A DNA stretch of 64,000 nt from Monosiga brevicollis MX1 (Eukaryota > Opisthokonta > Choanoflagellata > Craspedida > Salpingoecidae). The stretch is taken from positions 1,347,742 to 1,411,741 of the forward strand of contig NW_001865043.1 in NCBI RefSeq assembly GCF_000002865.3, given 5' to 3'. The position numbers were made by a program, and so were the translations under genes. Below the pieces are notes generated by a model that was not told the DNA's origin, did not search any database, and saw only the letters and a program-made list of their open reading frames with translations. Shown piece by piece: positions 12,780 to 25,500 of this stretch. How positions within the stretch are numbered: the stretch's first letter is position 1; each line of letters starts with the position of its first letter.

Positions 12780-15679
12780 ATGCTGGGCGACACAGCTCCT
12801 CGATGGGACATCCCCGTGCCCAGCGGTTACTCTTTTGCTTCGGTGGATCTTGAGGCCATCAAGTCAAGAATGACCTCTCTATTGGATCAGGAGCTTTACG
12901 AATCTGCTTCCATCCTCGTACGCTGTTGGGATACGTCAGCCACCCATCCTCTACCAGCATGCCTGGATCACCACCAACTCACCGTGCTGAGTCTGCTGCC
13001 CGTGAATGATCTACATAGGGGGAGTCAGTGCGCCTTCACTTGCATGGCCTTCACGTCTACCGACCAGCTGCCTCCCTCGACCCTCTTTTGGCTCGTGCCT
13101 ACCGACGTCAAGGCGATGTCAAGCGTGCTAAGGTGGGTATCAACGCTGGACGCCTGGACACGCTCGCCGTCGGCGTCTCAGCACGTTACATGGCGAGCAA
13201 CAAACTCATAGGACGCGCTGATGCTGTGCCTGGTTTGACGACAGATTGTCTTGAACAGCGCGCTGCAGCACTGCACCGGTACCGAGGAGCCCATGTTGTG
13301 GAATGAGCTTTTGGAATGTCACCTGCAGCTGCACGACCATGAGAGCGCGAACAAGTTGGTCAGTTGCTGGCATTCCCACTTTGCACAGCTTCCTGCGTTG
13401 AGGCGACTTGATGCCGCCATTTTGACCTCGGCAGCCGCGCCTCATTCGGTCTGTGCTGATGTAACTTGACCTTGCAGCTGTTGCAGGTTAACCTCGATCT
13501 CATACCACCATCCATTCTCATTCGTGTGGCGCGCTTTGTTCAAGTGCGCGATCGGCATCATGCCATCCGTCTGCTGAAGAAAGCCTTGGCGTGCGTACTT
13601 GCGACTTGAATTCACACGGATCGAAGCACAGCGGCACTGGCCTCACGCTTTGGCCATTCCACACCCATAGGCAAGAACCCTACGCACTAGAGGCTCAGGC
13701 CATGCTGCTCAAGCTTCAAACCGACGTGCGTGAGGCTGAGCTTACTACCAAAGCTTGCCGGTACGATAAAGCCCTTTACTGGTGGCCCGCCGCAGCTGCT
13801 GCACATGCTTGTGAAGGGCTGGGCGATGTTCTCGAGGCCGTCAAGCACGTCGAACTGGTCAGTGCTTGTCTCCGCCTGTTGCGCTGACCTGCTCTGATTC
13901 ATCTCGAACGAGCGAGCCATGCATCACCTCAACTGGCATAATCAACTCACCTTGATCACACAGGGTTTGCAAGTGGCTCCCCACAGCACCTATCTCCTGG
14001 GCCTTTTGGGCTCACTCCGCTACATGCATGGCAACATGGCGGCCTCGATCATGGCGTTTGACAAGGCATGGGAGGGTGACAATCATTTGGCGCGACGGTT
14101 CATGCCCACGTACGCTATTCTGCTACAAACATGCGGCCGACAGAATGAACTGCAGGCCCTGGCCGGCGCCATGATGGACGCCAATCCGCAACAGCCCGAA
14201 GCATGGCAGGTGGCCGCCGAGTACATGAGCCTCATGTGCAATTCCCAAGAGGACATTGCTTTGTGTACCGACTACGCCGACAAGGGCAAGGCGTTTGTTC
14301 AGCGGGTGAGATTGGCGCTAGGTCACGAATGCTCTTGCTCATCCTCCTGCCATCTGTTTGACGACAATTCGTCATCATCGTCTAATGCGTGGGGTCTTAA
14401 TGTCGCGCCTGCTGGCCCAGGCCTTGGAACTCGACCCTCTGTGCCACGAGGCGCAGGTCACGGCAGGCTTTTTGTACATCCGCTTGGGCCAGATGGACGA
14501 TGCTCGCTTCACGTTTCGGAAGTCACTGGCTCTAGGCAGCACCTTTCGAGCACATCAAGGTCGGCCCGCACCCTTCTCTAGCCCTTTCACTCGTTGCGAT
14601 GGGCCAATAACTCACTCAGTCACTGGGTGAACATGTCTTCTTGGCAGGCCTCACACGATCCATGTTGGGACTCAAGCGCTACCGAGAAGCCATTCAGGTG
14701 TGATTTGTGTGCTGGAAAAAGACTGTCCTGCCCCTCCCTGCCAAGGCAAAAACAACCAAAAACAACGGCAACGTCGGGGAGAGCGACACATGCTTATGCT
14801 TGATGGCGGTGCAGGTGGCCAAGGACTATGCTGAAAAGATGAAAAAGAGTCCACGAGCTCTTGCTGTAGGTTTTGCCAATGCTGTCAAGGTCCTTGTCCC
14901 ATGCCGCTTTAGAGCTGCTGGTGCAGGACGCCAATCCTTATTGGTGAATTTCCTTCTTGATCTTCGATCTTCGATAGTTGCTGGGTCATGTGTGCAACAA
15001 TTTTTCGGATGGATCAGCACGGGCACGGCGAGCATTCACGCAAGCTTTGGCCCTGGACGCCCACTGCATCGACGCCATCTTTGGCATGTGTGAGGTGTAT
15101 GCACGGGAGAAGCAGTTTCAAATGGGCATTGACCTGTACGTGCCCAGTGCTGTGGTTTTCACCCTAGGCCTTGAGCCCTGGCAATTGCCTCGAATGTGCC
15201 TTGGATCTGAGGCTTGTACCAGCTTTCACTTCGACCCTTGCTGGCCCACACTCGGCTCTTTGCTTTTTGCACACCAGGCTCGAGCGTCATGCCTCGTACT
15301 TTCGCACGGACACGATATACAACCGACTGGGCAATTTGTACATGGTGAGAGCACGGGCCGCGCATCGCCTTGCCGGTCCTTGATGAGCTTGTTTTTGTCT
15401 TTTGCCAAGCGTTTGAGAAGTCAGGCTCCTGGTTCTTACACATTGCTTGACTCTTGACACAGGACAACAACGATCCAGCCACGGCATTGGAGTACTTTAA
15501 GATTTCGCGAACGTGAGTAGTGCACGGTTTTGGCCTGCGAGCCGTCCAATTGTTTTTCCAATCACCCAGGCCAACTTGCCCAATTGGTTGCCAATAGCTT
15601 GACGTTGCAGACAACCGTGGTGGACCGGCTCATTGCTTCGGCGCAGCACCGCTTGAACGGCACCTCGGAGGAGGAGTAG
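12780..15679 (+). CDS. anaphase-promoting complex subunit 7 (APC7)-like TPR protein
   Basis: Many small exons join into a tetratricopeptide-repeat protein. Exon 1 (12780-12917) encodes 46 residues ending YESASIL; exon 2 is 13019-13132. Helical TPR pairs follow, for example LLGLLGSLRYMHGNMAASI near 14000, AEYMSLMCNSQEDIALC near 14220, LDPLCHEAQVTAGFLYIRLG near 14430 and FRTDTIYNRLGNLYMDNNDP near 15300-15490. The C-terminus VVDRLIASAQHRLNGTSEEE ends at TAG 15677. The spacing and content of the second half follow APC7 (ANAPC7), a scaffold of the nuclear APC/C ubiquitin ligase; this is recognition by eye, and another TPR family such as APC3/6/8 or BBS4 remains possible. Two exons between 14700 and 15060 are only loosely placed. 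Confidence 0.72.
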
Positions 15680-16261
15680 ACCGCGTGCGTATGTGTGTGT
15701 GAGTGTATGTGTCGCTCTAAAAAAAGAATCGGTGGTACCAACCAAGGTGCACAACACCCTGCTTTGACCACTCGTTTATCCCCTTCCTGTGGCCACCGTC
15801 CCCCCTCGGCCGCGTCCTCCTGTTCTCGTCAAAATAAGAAAGAGTTGGACTCCGTAAAATTTTTGGAAAAAAAAAAAACAAGAAAAAAAAGGCTCCAACC
15901 TGCTTTCCCAGACGACTGCGGACATGTGACTTATCGACGTTATCTCAAGCGTATATGCGTTTTTCTTAAAGAAGACAGAGTTAGTTATTGAAGATGTTTT
16001 GATAGATTTCGCGGCTTTGGGGCATTTTTTTACTTTCAGCTCAAACAGTGACTCAGTGCACGTTTGACGAGACAACTTGAGACGCTGCTGAGTCGGCAGA
16101 CCCTGTCTCTGAAGCTACGCGAGTCGGCAGACCCTGTCTCTGAAGCTACGCGAGGCGATAGTAGCTGGCTTTTTTTTTTCCTGCTTTGTCGCCCCGCCGA
16201 CCTCGATTGGAACGAAAAACTTCTAGTCGCAAGTTCACTGGGCCTGCCAGAGCGTGACAAC
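15680..16261. repeat. intergenic region with 31-bp tandem duplication
   Basis: Lies between two plus-strand genes. An A-rich stretch sits at about 15856-15895. A perfect 31-bp tandem duplication occupies 16090-16120 and 16121-16151 (unit begins GAGTCGGCAGACC), about 110 bp before the SSADH start codon, so it falls in the promoter or 5' UTR. No (GA)n tract is present here. Confidence 0.85.
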
Positions 16262-19166
16262 ATGGCGATGTTGACCAGGCAAGTGCCACGCTGGGTTGCT
16301 CGTGGCCCACTTGCAGCTGCAGGCTCGCGCCAGGCGCTGCATCTGGAAGCTCGCCTGCACCCAGGCATCTCCAGCTCGACCAGCGACCAGCACTTTGCCG
16401 TCATCAACCCTGCCACTCAGGACGTGATTACCCACGTCCCCATCCATTCCTTGGAGCAGGTCAAGCAGGTGCGCACCGCAAACTAGCGCCGAAATTCGCC
16501 TCCACATGTATGCTCCCGTTGGAAACAATCGGACCTTTGCCATCTTGTATTCATTTATTTTGCTGTTGGGTTGGGCACCAGGCTGTGACAGCGGCCACAA
16601 AGGCTCAGCGTGACTGGGCGCGGGTCCCTGTCAAGGAGCGTGCCCAAAAGCTCAAGCGCTGGTATCATTTGATCATGGACAACGAGGGTACGGTTCTGCT
16701 GCATGGTGCAATTTAGTCGTCTAATTAAGCTTCATATTGCAAGAAGAGCAAGAAGGTACAAGAGCATTTTTTTCCGCCCAGATCTCATGATCTCTGCTCT
16801 TAGACTACCTGGCTCGGCTCATGACCACGGAGCAAGGCAAGCCGCTGGCCGAGGCCCGCGGCGAGGTGGCCTATGGTTTGTACAGCCGCCCATACTTCTG
16901 CTCTAGCATGACCCAAGGGGTGGGAGAAGTACTTTGGTCATGGGCTTGCTAGACACTAGCGATGTTTTGTGCCCTGATCGGCTTTTGCGCTGGGGTTCCG
17001 CAGCGGCCTCTTTTGTGGATTGGTTTGCCGAGGAGGCGTTGCGGCAGTATGGTGATACACATCCACCAGGTGCTGGCAACGAGCGCATTTACACCATTCA
17101 TCAACCTGTGGGCGTGGTACGTACCCGGAGACGTCTCAGGGGCAATCGGGGCCGTGGTGTCATGCCATTTCACTTAGTCCTCACGGCGTTGTTTTACATG
17201 TTAGTGCGCATGCATCACGCCTTGGAATTTCCCCTTGGCAATGTTAACTCGCAAGGCAGGACCAGCCTTGGCTGCGGGCTGTGCTATGCTTGCCAAACCC
17301 GCCGCAGCTACGCCGCTGAGTGCTCAAGTATAATTCACGTCAATTCTGTCAAAATTGTGAGGGCATTTGTTCAAAATCATGTGCTCACGCAACTTACGCT
17401 AATGTCAGGCAATTAGCGCGTTGGCTTATGAGGCCGGCATACCCGAGGCCCTGTTTCCCGTCCTCACTTGTGATCATGAACACTCTTCTGCCATTGGCGA
17501 GGTGTGCTCAGCCGGCTGCGCTGTTGATGTTCCGCCTTGCTTCAGCCGATCCTTTTTTCCCATGGCTCACCGATCATGCCCTCCTATGCCGCAGGAGCTC
17601 ACAACTAACCCAGCAGTGCGGAAAATTTCCTTCACTGGCTCTACGCATGTTGGTAGCATCCTCATGAAACAGGCTGCCGGTACGATCAAGCGCACCAGCA
17701 TGGAGCTTGGAGGCAACGCTCCCTTTATCGTCATGGATGATGCCGACATCCCTGCTGCAGTCGATGGAGCCATCAAATCCAAGGTTCACCCACATTGCCT
17801 TGTGCACGTTCCTCCGATGCGCTCATCAAAGTATTGTCGTTGATTGGACTACTCATTCTGGTTGTCTGGATGACATTGTGCTTTGGTTGCGCATTGATGA
17901 TCTGGGGGCTGCGACTAGTTTCGTAACTCGGGTCAGACGTGCATTTGTGCCAACCGTTTCTTCGTTCAGGATGCTGTACATGATCGCTTTGTCCAGCTTT
18001 TGCACGACGCAATGCGCGAGCAATTGAAGCTAGGCAACGGGCTTGAAGACGGTGTCACGCAGGTGTGTTTTGGGGTCAATCAATATTCGCTCGTTTGGCA
18101 ACGAGCAAAATGCCAAACACATGGAACGTAAACCATGCCATCCCCGAAGCGCCTGACGACATCATCGTGTTCTCCATCTTCCGGGGGCACACACGATTGG
18201 TGCATCTACGCTAGGGCCCATTGATCGATGAAAGTGCTGTTCAAAAGGTTGAAGAGCTGGTCCAAGATGCCCTTGACAAGGGTGCAACGGTAGGGTAAAA
18301 CGCAAACAACACAGTGTTGTCACTCCTGCCCTGACCGACTGTAAGCGTGTGAGCAAGCCGACTGATGCTCTATACTGGGTTCTGTCAAACGTTCTAGTTG
18401 GTGGCCGGTGGGCGTCGCGTTGAACCCAACGCCTGGTTTTTCGAGCCGACTCTTTTGACTGACGTGTCAAGCGAAATGAAGGTACCCTCGTGTCTTTGGT
18501 TCCCTTTCCCCCATGTCGCTTGCAAGGGTGTTCTGACGATCGTCGACTCACCCGCTCGGCCCATCTAGATTGCCCAAGGGGAGATCTTTGGTCCCGTTGC
18601 TGCCATCCAGCGATTTAGCACCGAGGAGGAGGCGCTGCAGCGCGCAAACTCTACCGAGCTGGGTGCGTGTGCGTTATGAACACCCTTTGGCAGAGTCATG
18701 GCAACTCTCATGCCCATCCGTGGCTGTGAATAGGACTGGCCAGTTATCTCTTTACCAAAGACATTGACCGAGTTTATCGGATGAGTGAAGTGAGTAGCCA
18801 TCTTCCGTCAATCAGAACGTCATTTGCTTTTATTCTATTTTCCGTCTTTGGCCTCTTCTCCAACTCTCACCTTGATTGTTTTAGGGTTTGGAGTTTGGTA
18901 TGGTCGGTGTCAACACGGGTCTGATTAGCAACGCAGGCGCACCCTTTGGCGGCGTCAAGCAAGCAGGTATGAATCCACCCTCCCTGAGATTTGACCCAGA
19001 TGAGCCAGCACGCTTGCTCGGTCATTGCGGCACAAGAATGTCTCATGCTCCAGCTCTGCTTTGAACGCCTTGTGCCTGTGCAGGTGTGGGTCGCGAGGGT
19101 GGCTCGCATGGGTTGCACGAATACACTGAGGTGAAATACATCAACCTCAAGCTCGGTCAGCAGTAG
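16262..19166 (+). CDS. ALDH5A1: succinate-semialdehyde dehydrogenase, mitochondrial (ALDH5A1-like)
   Basis: An intron-rich gene for an NAD(P)-dependent aldehyde dehydrogenase that oxidises succinate semialdehyde to succinate, the last step of the GABA shunt. The first exon (16262-16468) encodes an Arg-rich, acid-poor N-terminus ([15 protein letters not shown]) typical of a mitochondrial presequence, then [16 protein letters not shown]. Further exons give [55 protein letters not shown] with the general-base Glu, [14 protein letters not shown] with the catalytic Cys, [11 protein letters not shown] and [14 protein letters not shown]. The end [11 protein letters not shown] matches ALDH5A1. The family's second cysteine next to the nucleophile, used for redox control in human SSADH, is present (TCIC). 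Stop TAG at 19164. Confidence 0.95.
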
Positions 19167-19482
19167 CATCTCTGCCACATCTGCAAACCCTCTTCATGAC
19201 CCCTGGAAGTGCAAACGGGGCCATCTGTTTTCGTTTCGAGAGGCAGGTTTTGTGCGCTGCTACTGGTCAATTGACGTCCAACATTTGAGATTGCCCAGAA
19301 GCGCATTCAGTGCTCGCAGAGCATGTTGATAATACAGTCGGTACCTTTGACTGTGGTCATGCGCACGATGCAGATGTTTCATACGAAGCGCCACGACGAG
19401 AAACAAACAAACAAACTTTCGAAGAATAATAAAACAAAAAGAGCCGAGTGCCATGCGCAGCATGTTGTACACGGCTTTGTTC

Positions 19483-21652
19483 TCAAGATTGATTGGGGAG
19501 GCTTGGGTGGGACGTTCGGCGAATCACCTCTAAGCGAGCGTGCTTGGGGGTCGGTTCATGACTTGCCGATAGCCCCAAAGCTGCCGCGTTTGCCAATACG
19601 TTGGTCTTGTGGTTTGAGAGCGAAGATGCCAGCGTGCTACCATCGGGGAAGTAGCGGGGGCGCTCGCCGACGGCAAGCGTCGGGGGCAGAGGCGAATGCA
19701 GTTTTTGCTGGTTGGGGAAAAAGTGCTCTGATGGCTGGTGATGATGGTGGTGGCTGGTGGGAGGAAACGTGGCTGGGCCCTTGGTCCTGACACCTGCTTG
19801 CAAGGGCAAGGCTTCCGGGGGCCCCGAAGGCATTGCTTGGGGGCTTGCCACCGCCTGCAGATGATGTACGGGAACGAAGCTTCCACGGGCACGTGGGGGA
19901 AAGGTTGGTGGGAACGTAACGGACCCTGGCGCTTGGGGACTCATGGCTTCGTACGTCTGCAGGCTAACGTGGGAGACGGCAGGCGAGTACTGCGTCGAGG
20001 AGGCAACGGAGGGGGGCGTCGTGGCGTATAAAATGTCCTCGTTGAGGGGTGTGGCGGCAGCGCTAGGGTTAGCTGTCCATGAAGGCACGGGTTGTGGCGA
20101 GTCGAGGTCTGTATCAGCACTTGGTAAGCGGGATGGCTTGGGTCGAGAAGGGCTTGTATTTGCCTTTGGGAGCTCGGTGCTCCGCTGTGTGCCCATCGGT
20201 GCTCGGGATGAGGTTTGGGTGGATTGTGAGGAAAAGGGCGGTGCGGCAGCCACAGCATCGGTTGATGTCATGGGGTTGGGCACGTTGTCTGCTCGGATAG
20301 ATGCTTCTGTTCCGGGAACAAGCATGGTCGGCGCCACTGGCATTTCGTCAAGAAGGCCGTGGTCGGTAGCTATGGTAGCATTGGGGTGAGCTTCGGCGGT
20401 GAGGCAAAGATCAAGCATGTCTGTGGCCGTGGTACTCTCTGAAGACGGTTCATCGATGCTGATATTGCGATGGGAGGCAGGGCTCGGGCTTGGCTGGGCA
20501 GAGGATGAGCGTGATTTGGTCGTTGACACTTGCTGATGTGGGCCAGGTCGGGTTACCGGAGCAGGTTCTTGGCGAGGGCGGGGGCGCTGTTTCTGAGCGA
20601 GACCAAGGTCGATTCGAACGAGGGGGCTATGTGCAAGTAGATTGGCGGGGAGTTCGAGGATGTCATGGGTGGTGGGGGAGGCGGCGAGGGCGAGTTCATC
20701 CAGAAGAATGCGACCGGCAAGGGCGGCATTGAGGTCTTGACCACACTGACGGCAGACGTTTATGGCCTCAGAGGGCAGGGAGAGGGCTTTCAGCAAGGCC
20801 CGTTCCAGAGTACTTTGACGAGCCGTCTCACTGGGCATGAGGCGGAGAATGAAGGTGATTTTGGCCCGAAGGCCGCGATTGTAGTGGGCCATCTGCAGCA
20901 GAGAGGCAGCAAGCTGCGGATAGTATCGGCCCATGTTGGGCTGGGAGTTGATGGTGAGGAGGATGAGGCAAAAAGCCTGGCCAAGCTGCTCAGAAGTGAG
21001 AAGGGCTTCAAAGTAGGCGGGTGTGCCGAGAAGCAAGACCAGCCACTGAAGAAGGGGTGAGTTGGTACCCTGGGCACCACAGCTGATGCGATGGGCAGCT
21101 TGAAGGGCCATCAGCAGGAGGTCGGGGTGGGCGGCGGCAATGGTGGCCAGAATGCCATCCTGGTTGTCCACACGTGACAACAGCTCAAGGAGGAGGGTTA
21201 GACGATAGCCCAGGACACGGTCGTTGAAGAAGTTGCTCGTGGCCAGGCGCTGCCGCAAGCGAGTGTGAATTTGAGAGGCAACATAGCGAAGGATGACAGC
21301 ACGCGCGAGGCCGTAGCGTGCGTCATCAGCTGAGAGAAAGACTCGAAGTGGTTTGATGCTATTGACGAAGCGGGTGGTGCGGCGCTTCCAGCTGGGCAAC
21401 AGGCGCGACTTTGGCGGTTGATTGTCGAGTAAATGTTCATTGAGAGATGACACGATGCTGACTGCGTTTGCAGCACGACGACAGATGTGAGCGTTGTACC
21501 GGAAAGACAGCAGCGTTTGGCGGTCAGCAAGAGCCTGCAAAGTCGGATAGAAAAAGGGAAAAAGGGAGGGGGTTGAGTCACGTACCAAACTGATCAAGTG
21601 GGGCGGGAGATGCCGTTGTGGGCTGCTGGGCTGGCGAGGGGGAGCTGGCCAT
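19483..21652 (-). CDS. uncharacterised protein, helical N-half and Ser/Pro-rich C-half
   Basis: One long frame (about 700 codons) ends at TGA 19483-19485. It begins without an ATG, so a short first exon is likely. The ATG at 21652 encodes MASSPSPAQQPTTASP. A donor after TTTG at about 21577 joins in phase to an acceptor before TCAGCATC near 21460, giving DQFVSIVSSLNEHLLD; this join is my inference. Residues of the first half are leucine-rich and helical (LGYRLTLLLELLSRV, LGQAFCLILLTINSQP, RAKITFILRLMP), which suggests an alpha-solenoid. The second half is low-complexity Ser/Pro/Thr/His with an acidic DELALAASP element at the junction. No known family was recognised. It shares a divergent promoter with the gene at 22518. 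Confidence 0.65.
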
Positions 21653-22517
21653 GGGCGTGCTTGAAGACAGAGAGGATCATATGTTTATGGCTTGGGTCTA
21701 ATGCAGGGACAATAGAGTGCCTTGTTCTGCAAGTTTACCCTTTTGGAGGGAAGGGTGAGGAGAGGTATTGCACGTTATTCCCTGTGAATCAGGCCGTGGG
21801 CCGCTGCGATCCGGGCACACGCGGTTGGCGACGACCTCGCGTCGATCCGAGCGATTCAAAAAAAGTTTTTTTTTGGGCTTTGGGCGATTTTTTTGGTAAT
21901 ATAAACTAACCCCTCCTTTATCAACGAGGTTATTTTGTTTGTAAGCCTGTTTTGTCAGTTGGCCAAAGTGTGCTTAAAATTACACACCTGTTGAAGAGAG
22001 AGCGAAAGCGCAGAGAGTGAGAAAGAGAGCAGAGAGAGTGACGAGCAGAGAAAGAGAGCAGAGAGTAAGAGAGCAGAGAAAGGGCTAAAGCACAGAGAAA
22101 GCGAGAGAGAGCTCAAGAAAGCGAGTGTCGGACATCACGGTTGACGTTTGGTTCCCCGTTTCACAGTTGCAATTTCCGTTAGCTTCCATTGTGTGTGGTG
22201 TGTGTCGCGTTTTTTTTTTTTTTGGCTTCCTGTTGGTGTCGCGCGCTCGCTCTCTCTCGCTCTCTCGCGCTTTTGTGCCTCCTTCCCGCTGGCGGAGGCG
22301 GTGGGGGTTGGAGACGTAGGGTGGTGACGGCAAAGAGGGATGGGGTTTCACTCGGGGTTCAAATGCAACTTTGGCTTTTGAATTCGCTTTGCCTCCAGCC
22401 AATCTCTGCCATCCTCGATGAAGTCTGGCCACACAAAGGGCAGGGCAACCTCAACATAGCCACGCCTGCAGCCCCTGCATCCCTGTATACCAAGTTTGCA
22501 CAGGCTCTTGCATCTCG
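21653..22517. repeat. divergent intergenic region, GA- and CT-rich
   Basis: Purine repeats built from GAGAAAGAGAGCA-like units lie at about 21994-22122. A T-run at 22211-22222 and a CT-rich stretch (CGCTCTCTCTCGC) at about 22240-22272 follow. It separates two head-to-head uncharacterised genes. No gene was found in it. Confidence 0.75.
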
Positions 22518-25500
22518 ATGGCTTCAGGAGCTTTGGCCAGCTCCATGGCGATGATGTATGTTCTGTGCTTTATCGTCGCCAATTCTTCGACCCGCTCAGA
22601 AGAGCTCATGTGCTCATCCTGTATCGTGCATCATCCCCGAAAGCAGGAATGAAGCTGCTTCGGGCGACATGCTGCCCAAGCGACCCCGATTGCATCCTAT
22701 TGGGAAGCAGGATAAGGACAGGCAGCAGAAGGAGCAAGGGGATGTTAGGATTGATAGCGATGGCGAGAGCTTGAATGATCACAGCATGGATGAAGCACAG
22801 GACGGGTTTGGCCTGACCAAAAAGAGTGGGTATGAAATCAAGCAGGGGTTGAAACACCAAGATCAAGCTGAGGATGACAACAGCCAGTATGATGCTGGTG
22901 ACAACGACCACGACCACGACCACGACAATGGCCACGACCGCGAGAACGAGAACGAGAACGAGGACGAGGACGAGGACGAGGACGAGAACGAGAACGAGAA
23001 CGGGAACGAGAACGAGAACGAGAACGAGAACGAGAACGAGAACGAGAACGAGAACGACAATGACCAGGGCAACGGCGTTGATCCTCAGGGCAACGTCAAT
23101 GCTATCCAAGCGCCACCCCAGCGCATCAAGTCCATAAGACCTTATGAGAATCATAGCGATGCATATTGTACGTTTATGCGATTCTGAACTGAGCACATGA
23201 GTATGCATGACGCATTTAGTCACCTCATGACACTCTTGTCATTTTGCCGTGCCTATCCCATGACTCCTGGCTGTCCAGGTTTGTTCAAAGCAGTTCTTAG
23301 GCACGACAGACCAATCAGCGATCTGGTGAGCTTCAATCGGATCCCAACAAAGGAGGTTCTTGCACCAGTCGATCCCGCGGAGGAAGTCATCATTCTTTGC
23401 ATCGTGAAGAGCATCTTGGCCGACACCCTTGACCTATCGGCCTTCTCTCTGACGCGTGCCAGCAACATCTTTGTTTTACTCAACAAGTTTCCCCTCAACA
23501 CACGCCGGCGTGCCGCACAACTTTGCACGACACCCGTTGAACAGCTCAAGAGCATACTCCAACTGGTTGTTCGAACTTGGCATGAGATCCGACAGAACCC
23601 ACAACGGACCCGCCCACGGACACTCATGCGAGCCGTGTTGAGCTTCATCACAGACATCATCGACGTCATGCCCTTTCCAGCAGATCTTTCCGAGCTTGAG
23701 CCTTTGTTCGACCTGTTGGTGCCGATCTTGGAAGCTCGGAGGCATGACATTGTCGCACGGGGCATTGACGCCCTTCAAAACAACATGTTGAACGTTGGCC
23801 AACGGATTTTGTTTGCTTTGGCGCATGCCTCGGCGCGCTTGCGCAACCACATTGCAGTGCTCGGCCCCGTTTTGAAAGCGCAGGGTCGACGAGAAGGCAC
23901 GGGCAAACCCCTCCTAAAGGCGGTCACTTGCGTGGTCTTTTCCACCATCTCCATCAAGCTTAACTGTGAGCAATGCCTCGCACAGTTTAGCACACCAAGC
24001 ATGGCCTTCTTCAATGCCCGAGCTTTGCAGAAGCGGCGCCCAGAGTCCGTGCCCCACAACACGGCTGAGCAAGATCTAGACGAGGCCCAGGTTAGCAGAT
24101 TACTTGTCAGCCTTGCTGCTCAGTCGTGTGTCTGTGTAACAACGAATTGTGCCTTGCAGGTCTTGCAGCTCTACAATCTTGGCCCCGCGTCAACGTCGTC
24201 GACATCCCATAGGTTGCAACTGGCACAAGTGCACGAGCCATCTTATTCGACGGTCACGGTGAAGCAGGAGTGTCCGGAGCCAGCTGAAAGCACGTCTGCG
24301 TCTGTGGCTGAGTCAAGAACCGTCTCGGCCTCTCCAGGGCAGGGTTCATCAACCACCAATTACTCTGCAGCCGACGCTGTACAGGCCCTTGCCGGCGTTG
24401 ACACGTTGGCAGGTAAGTGGGTTGAACTGAAGTGAAGCACACACCCATGCATTGGGGGGGGGGGGGGGGGGGGGGTTTTGGGGCCCCCNNNNNNNNNNNN
24501 NNNNNNNNNNNNNNNNNNNNNNNNNNNNNNNNNNNNNNGGGGGGGGGGGGGGGGGTTTGGGTGCTGCATCTTACTATGCCTTGCTTGTACCGTGTTGTGA
24601 TTCTGGCTGCTATGATTCTGTTGCGTGTGCATGCACATACGCGCGCTTTGATGTGATGTGCTTTGATGTGATGTGATGTGGTGTGTGTGTGTGTCCGGGC
24701 ACAGAATTTGTTCCAATCCTGACACGGGTGCAGGGGGGGCGCCACATTGATGATTTGCTGTCAAGCCGACTCAAGGAGCTCATGAGCGTCAATCTCAATC
24801 TGCAGCTGAAGCAAAGCCATTTTCCTTTGGTGGAACAAGCCTTCTGGCGCACCTGGTTCCGGATTTCAAGTAGGAATGAACGCAACACGTTTCTGGGGTT
24901 TCTGGAAGACTTGACTCAGATTTGCAAGCGACACGCTCAGGGATTTGATGTGCGCTACCGCAATTTCATCGAGGAGAACGAGGCTCAGTTTCAGCGCAGC
25001 GTCCTCACCGTTCTGCAAGAAGAGGCCGGGACTCCGCATGGCAACTTGTCTGCTATTAAATGCGCTTTGCGCTTTTTCGATGAGTTCCAGCGGTTGGGCT
25101 CCGTTTCTGAAGACATCTTGGAGCAGGCTGGCACCGCCTTGCTCACGTCTCCCCAGCGAAATCACAGAGCACTTACCAAGTTTGTGCTGCTCATTATGCA
25201 TTCAAACGCCAACGTACGGCGACGCCTCATCGACAATTTTCTCACGCCGGACAAGCGGGCATGGCGTGCCTTTCGCAACGTCAATACGTCCTGCTCCAGC
25301 TGTTACTCTTTGCTGTTGGATCATTTGGTCACCGCCGAGTTGACGGATGACGACCTCAACGATTTTGTCGATCGCCACGTGGATCTTGTGGACGATAATG
25401 GGCATGCTTCGGACATTATCGTCCTCTCAGATGAGATGGCGCATTCGTCCGATTGGCAGGCTTCAACCCCCCCCGAGGACGATGATGACGCATCAACCCC

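Noticed and set aside
15670-15720. Short (GT)-rich stretch as a separate microsatellite
   Set aside because: Too short and imperfect (GTATGTGTGTGTGAGTGTATG); it lies right after the APC7-like stop codon.
19167-19482. Small ORF in the convergent spacer
   Set aside because: It shows no codon bias or homology and reads through the likely 3' UTR of the SSADH gene.
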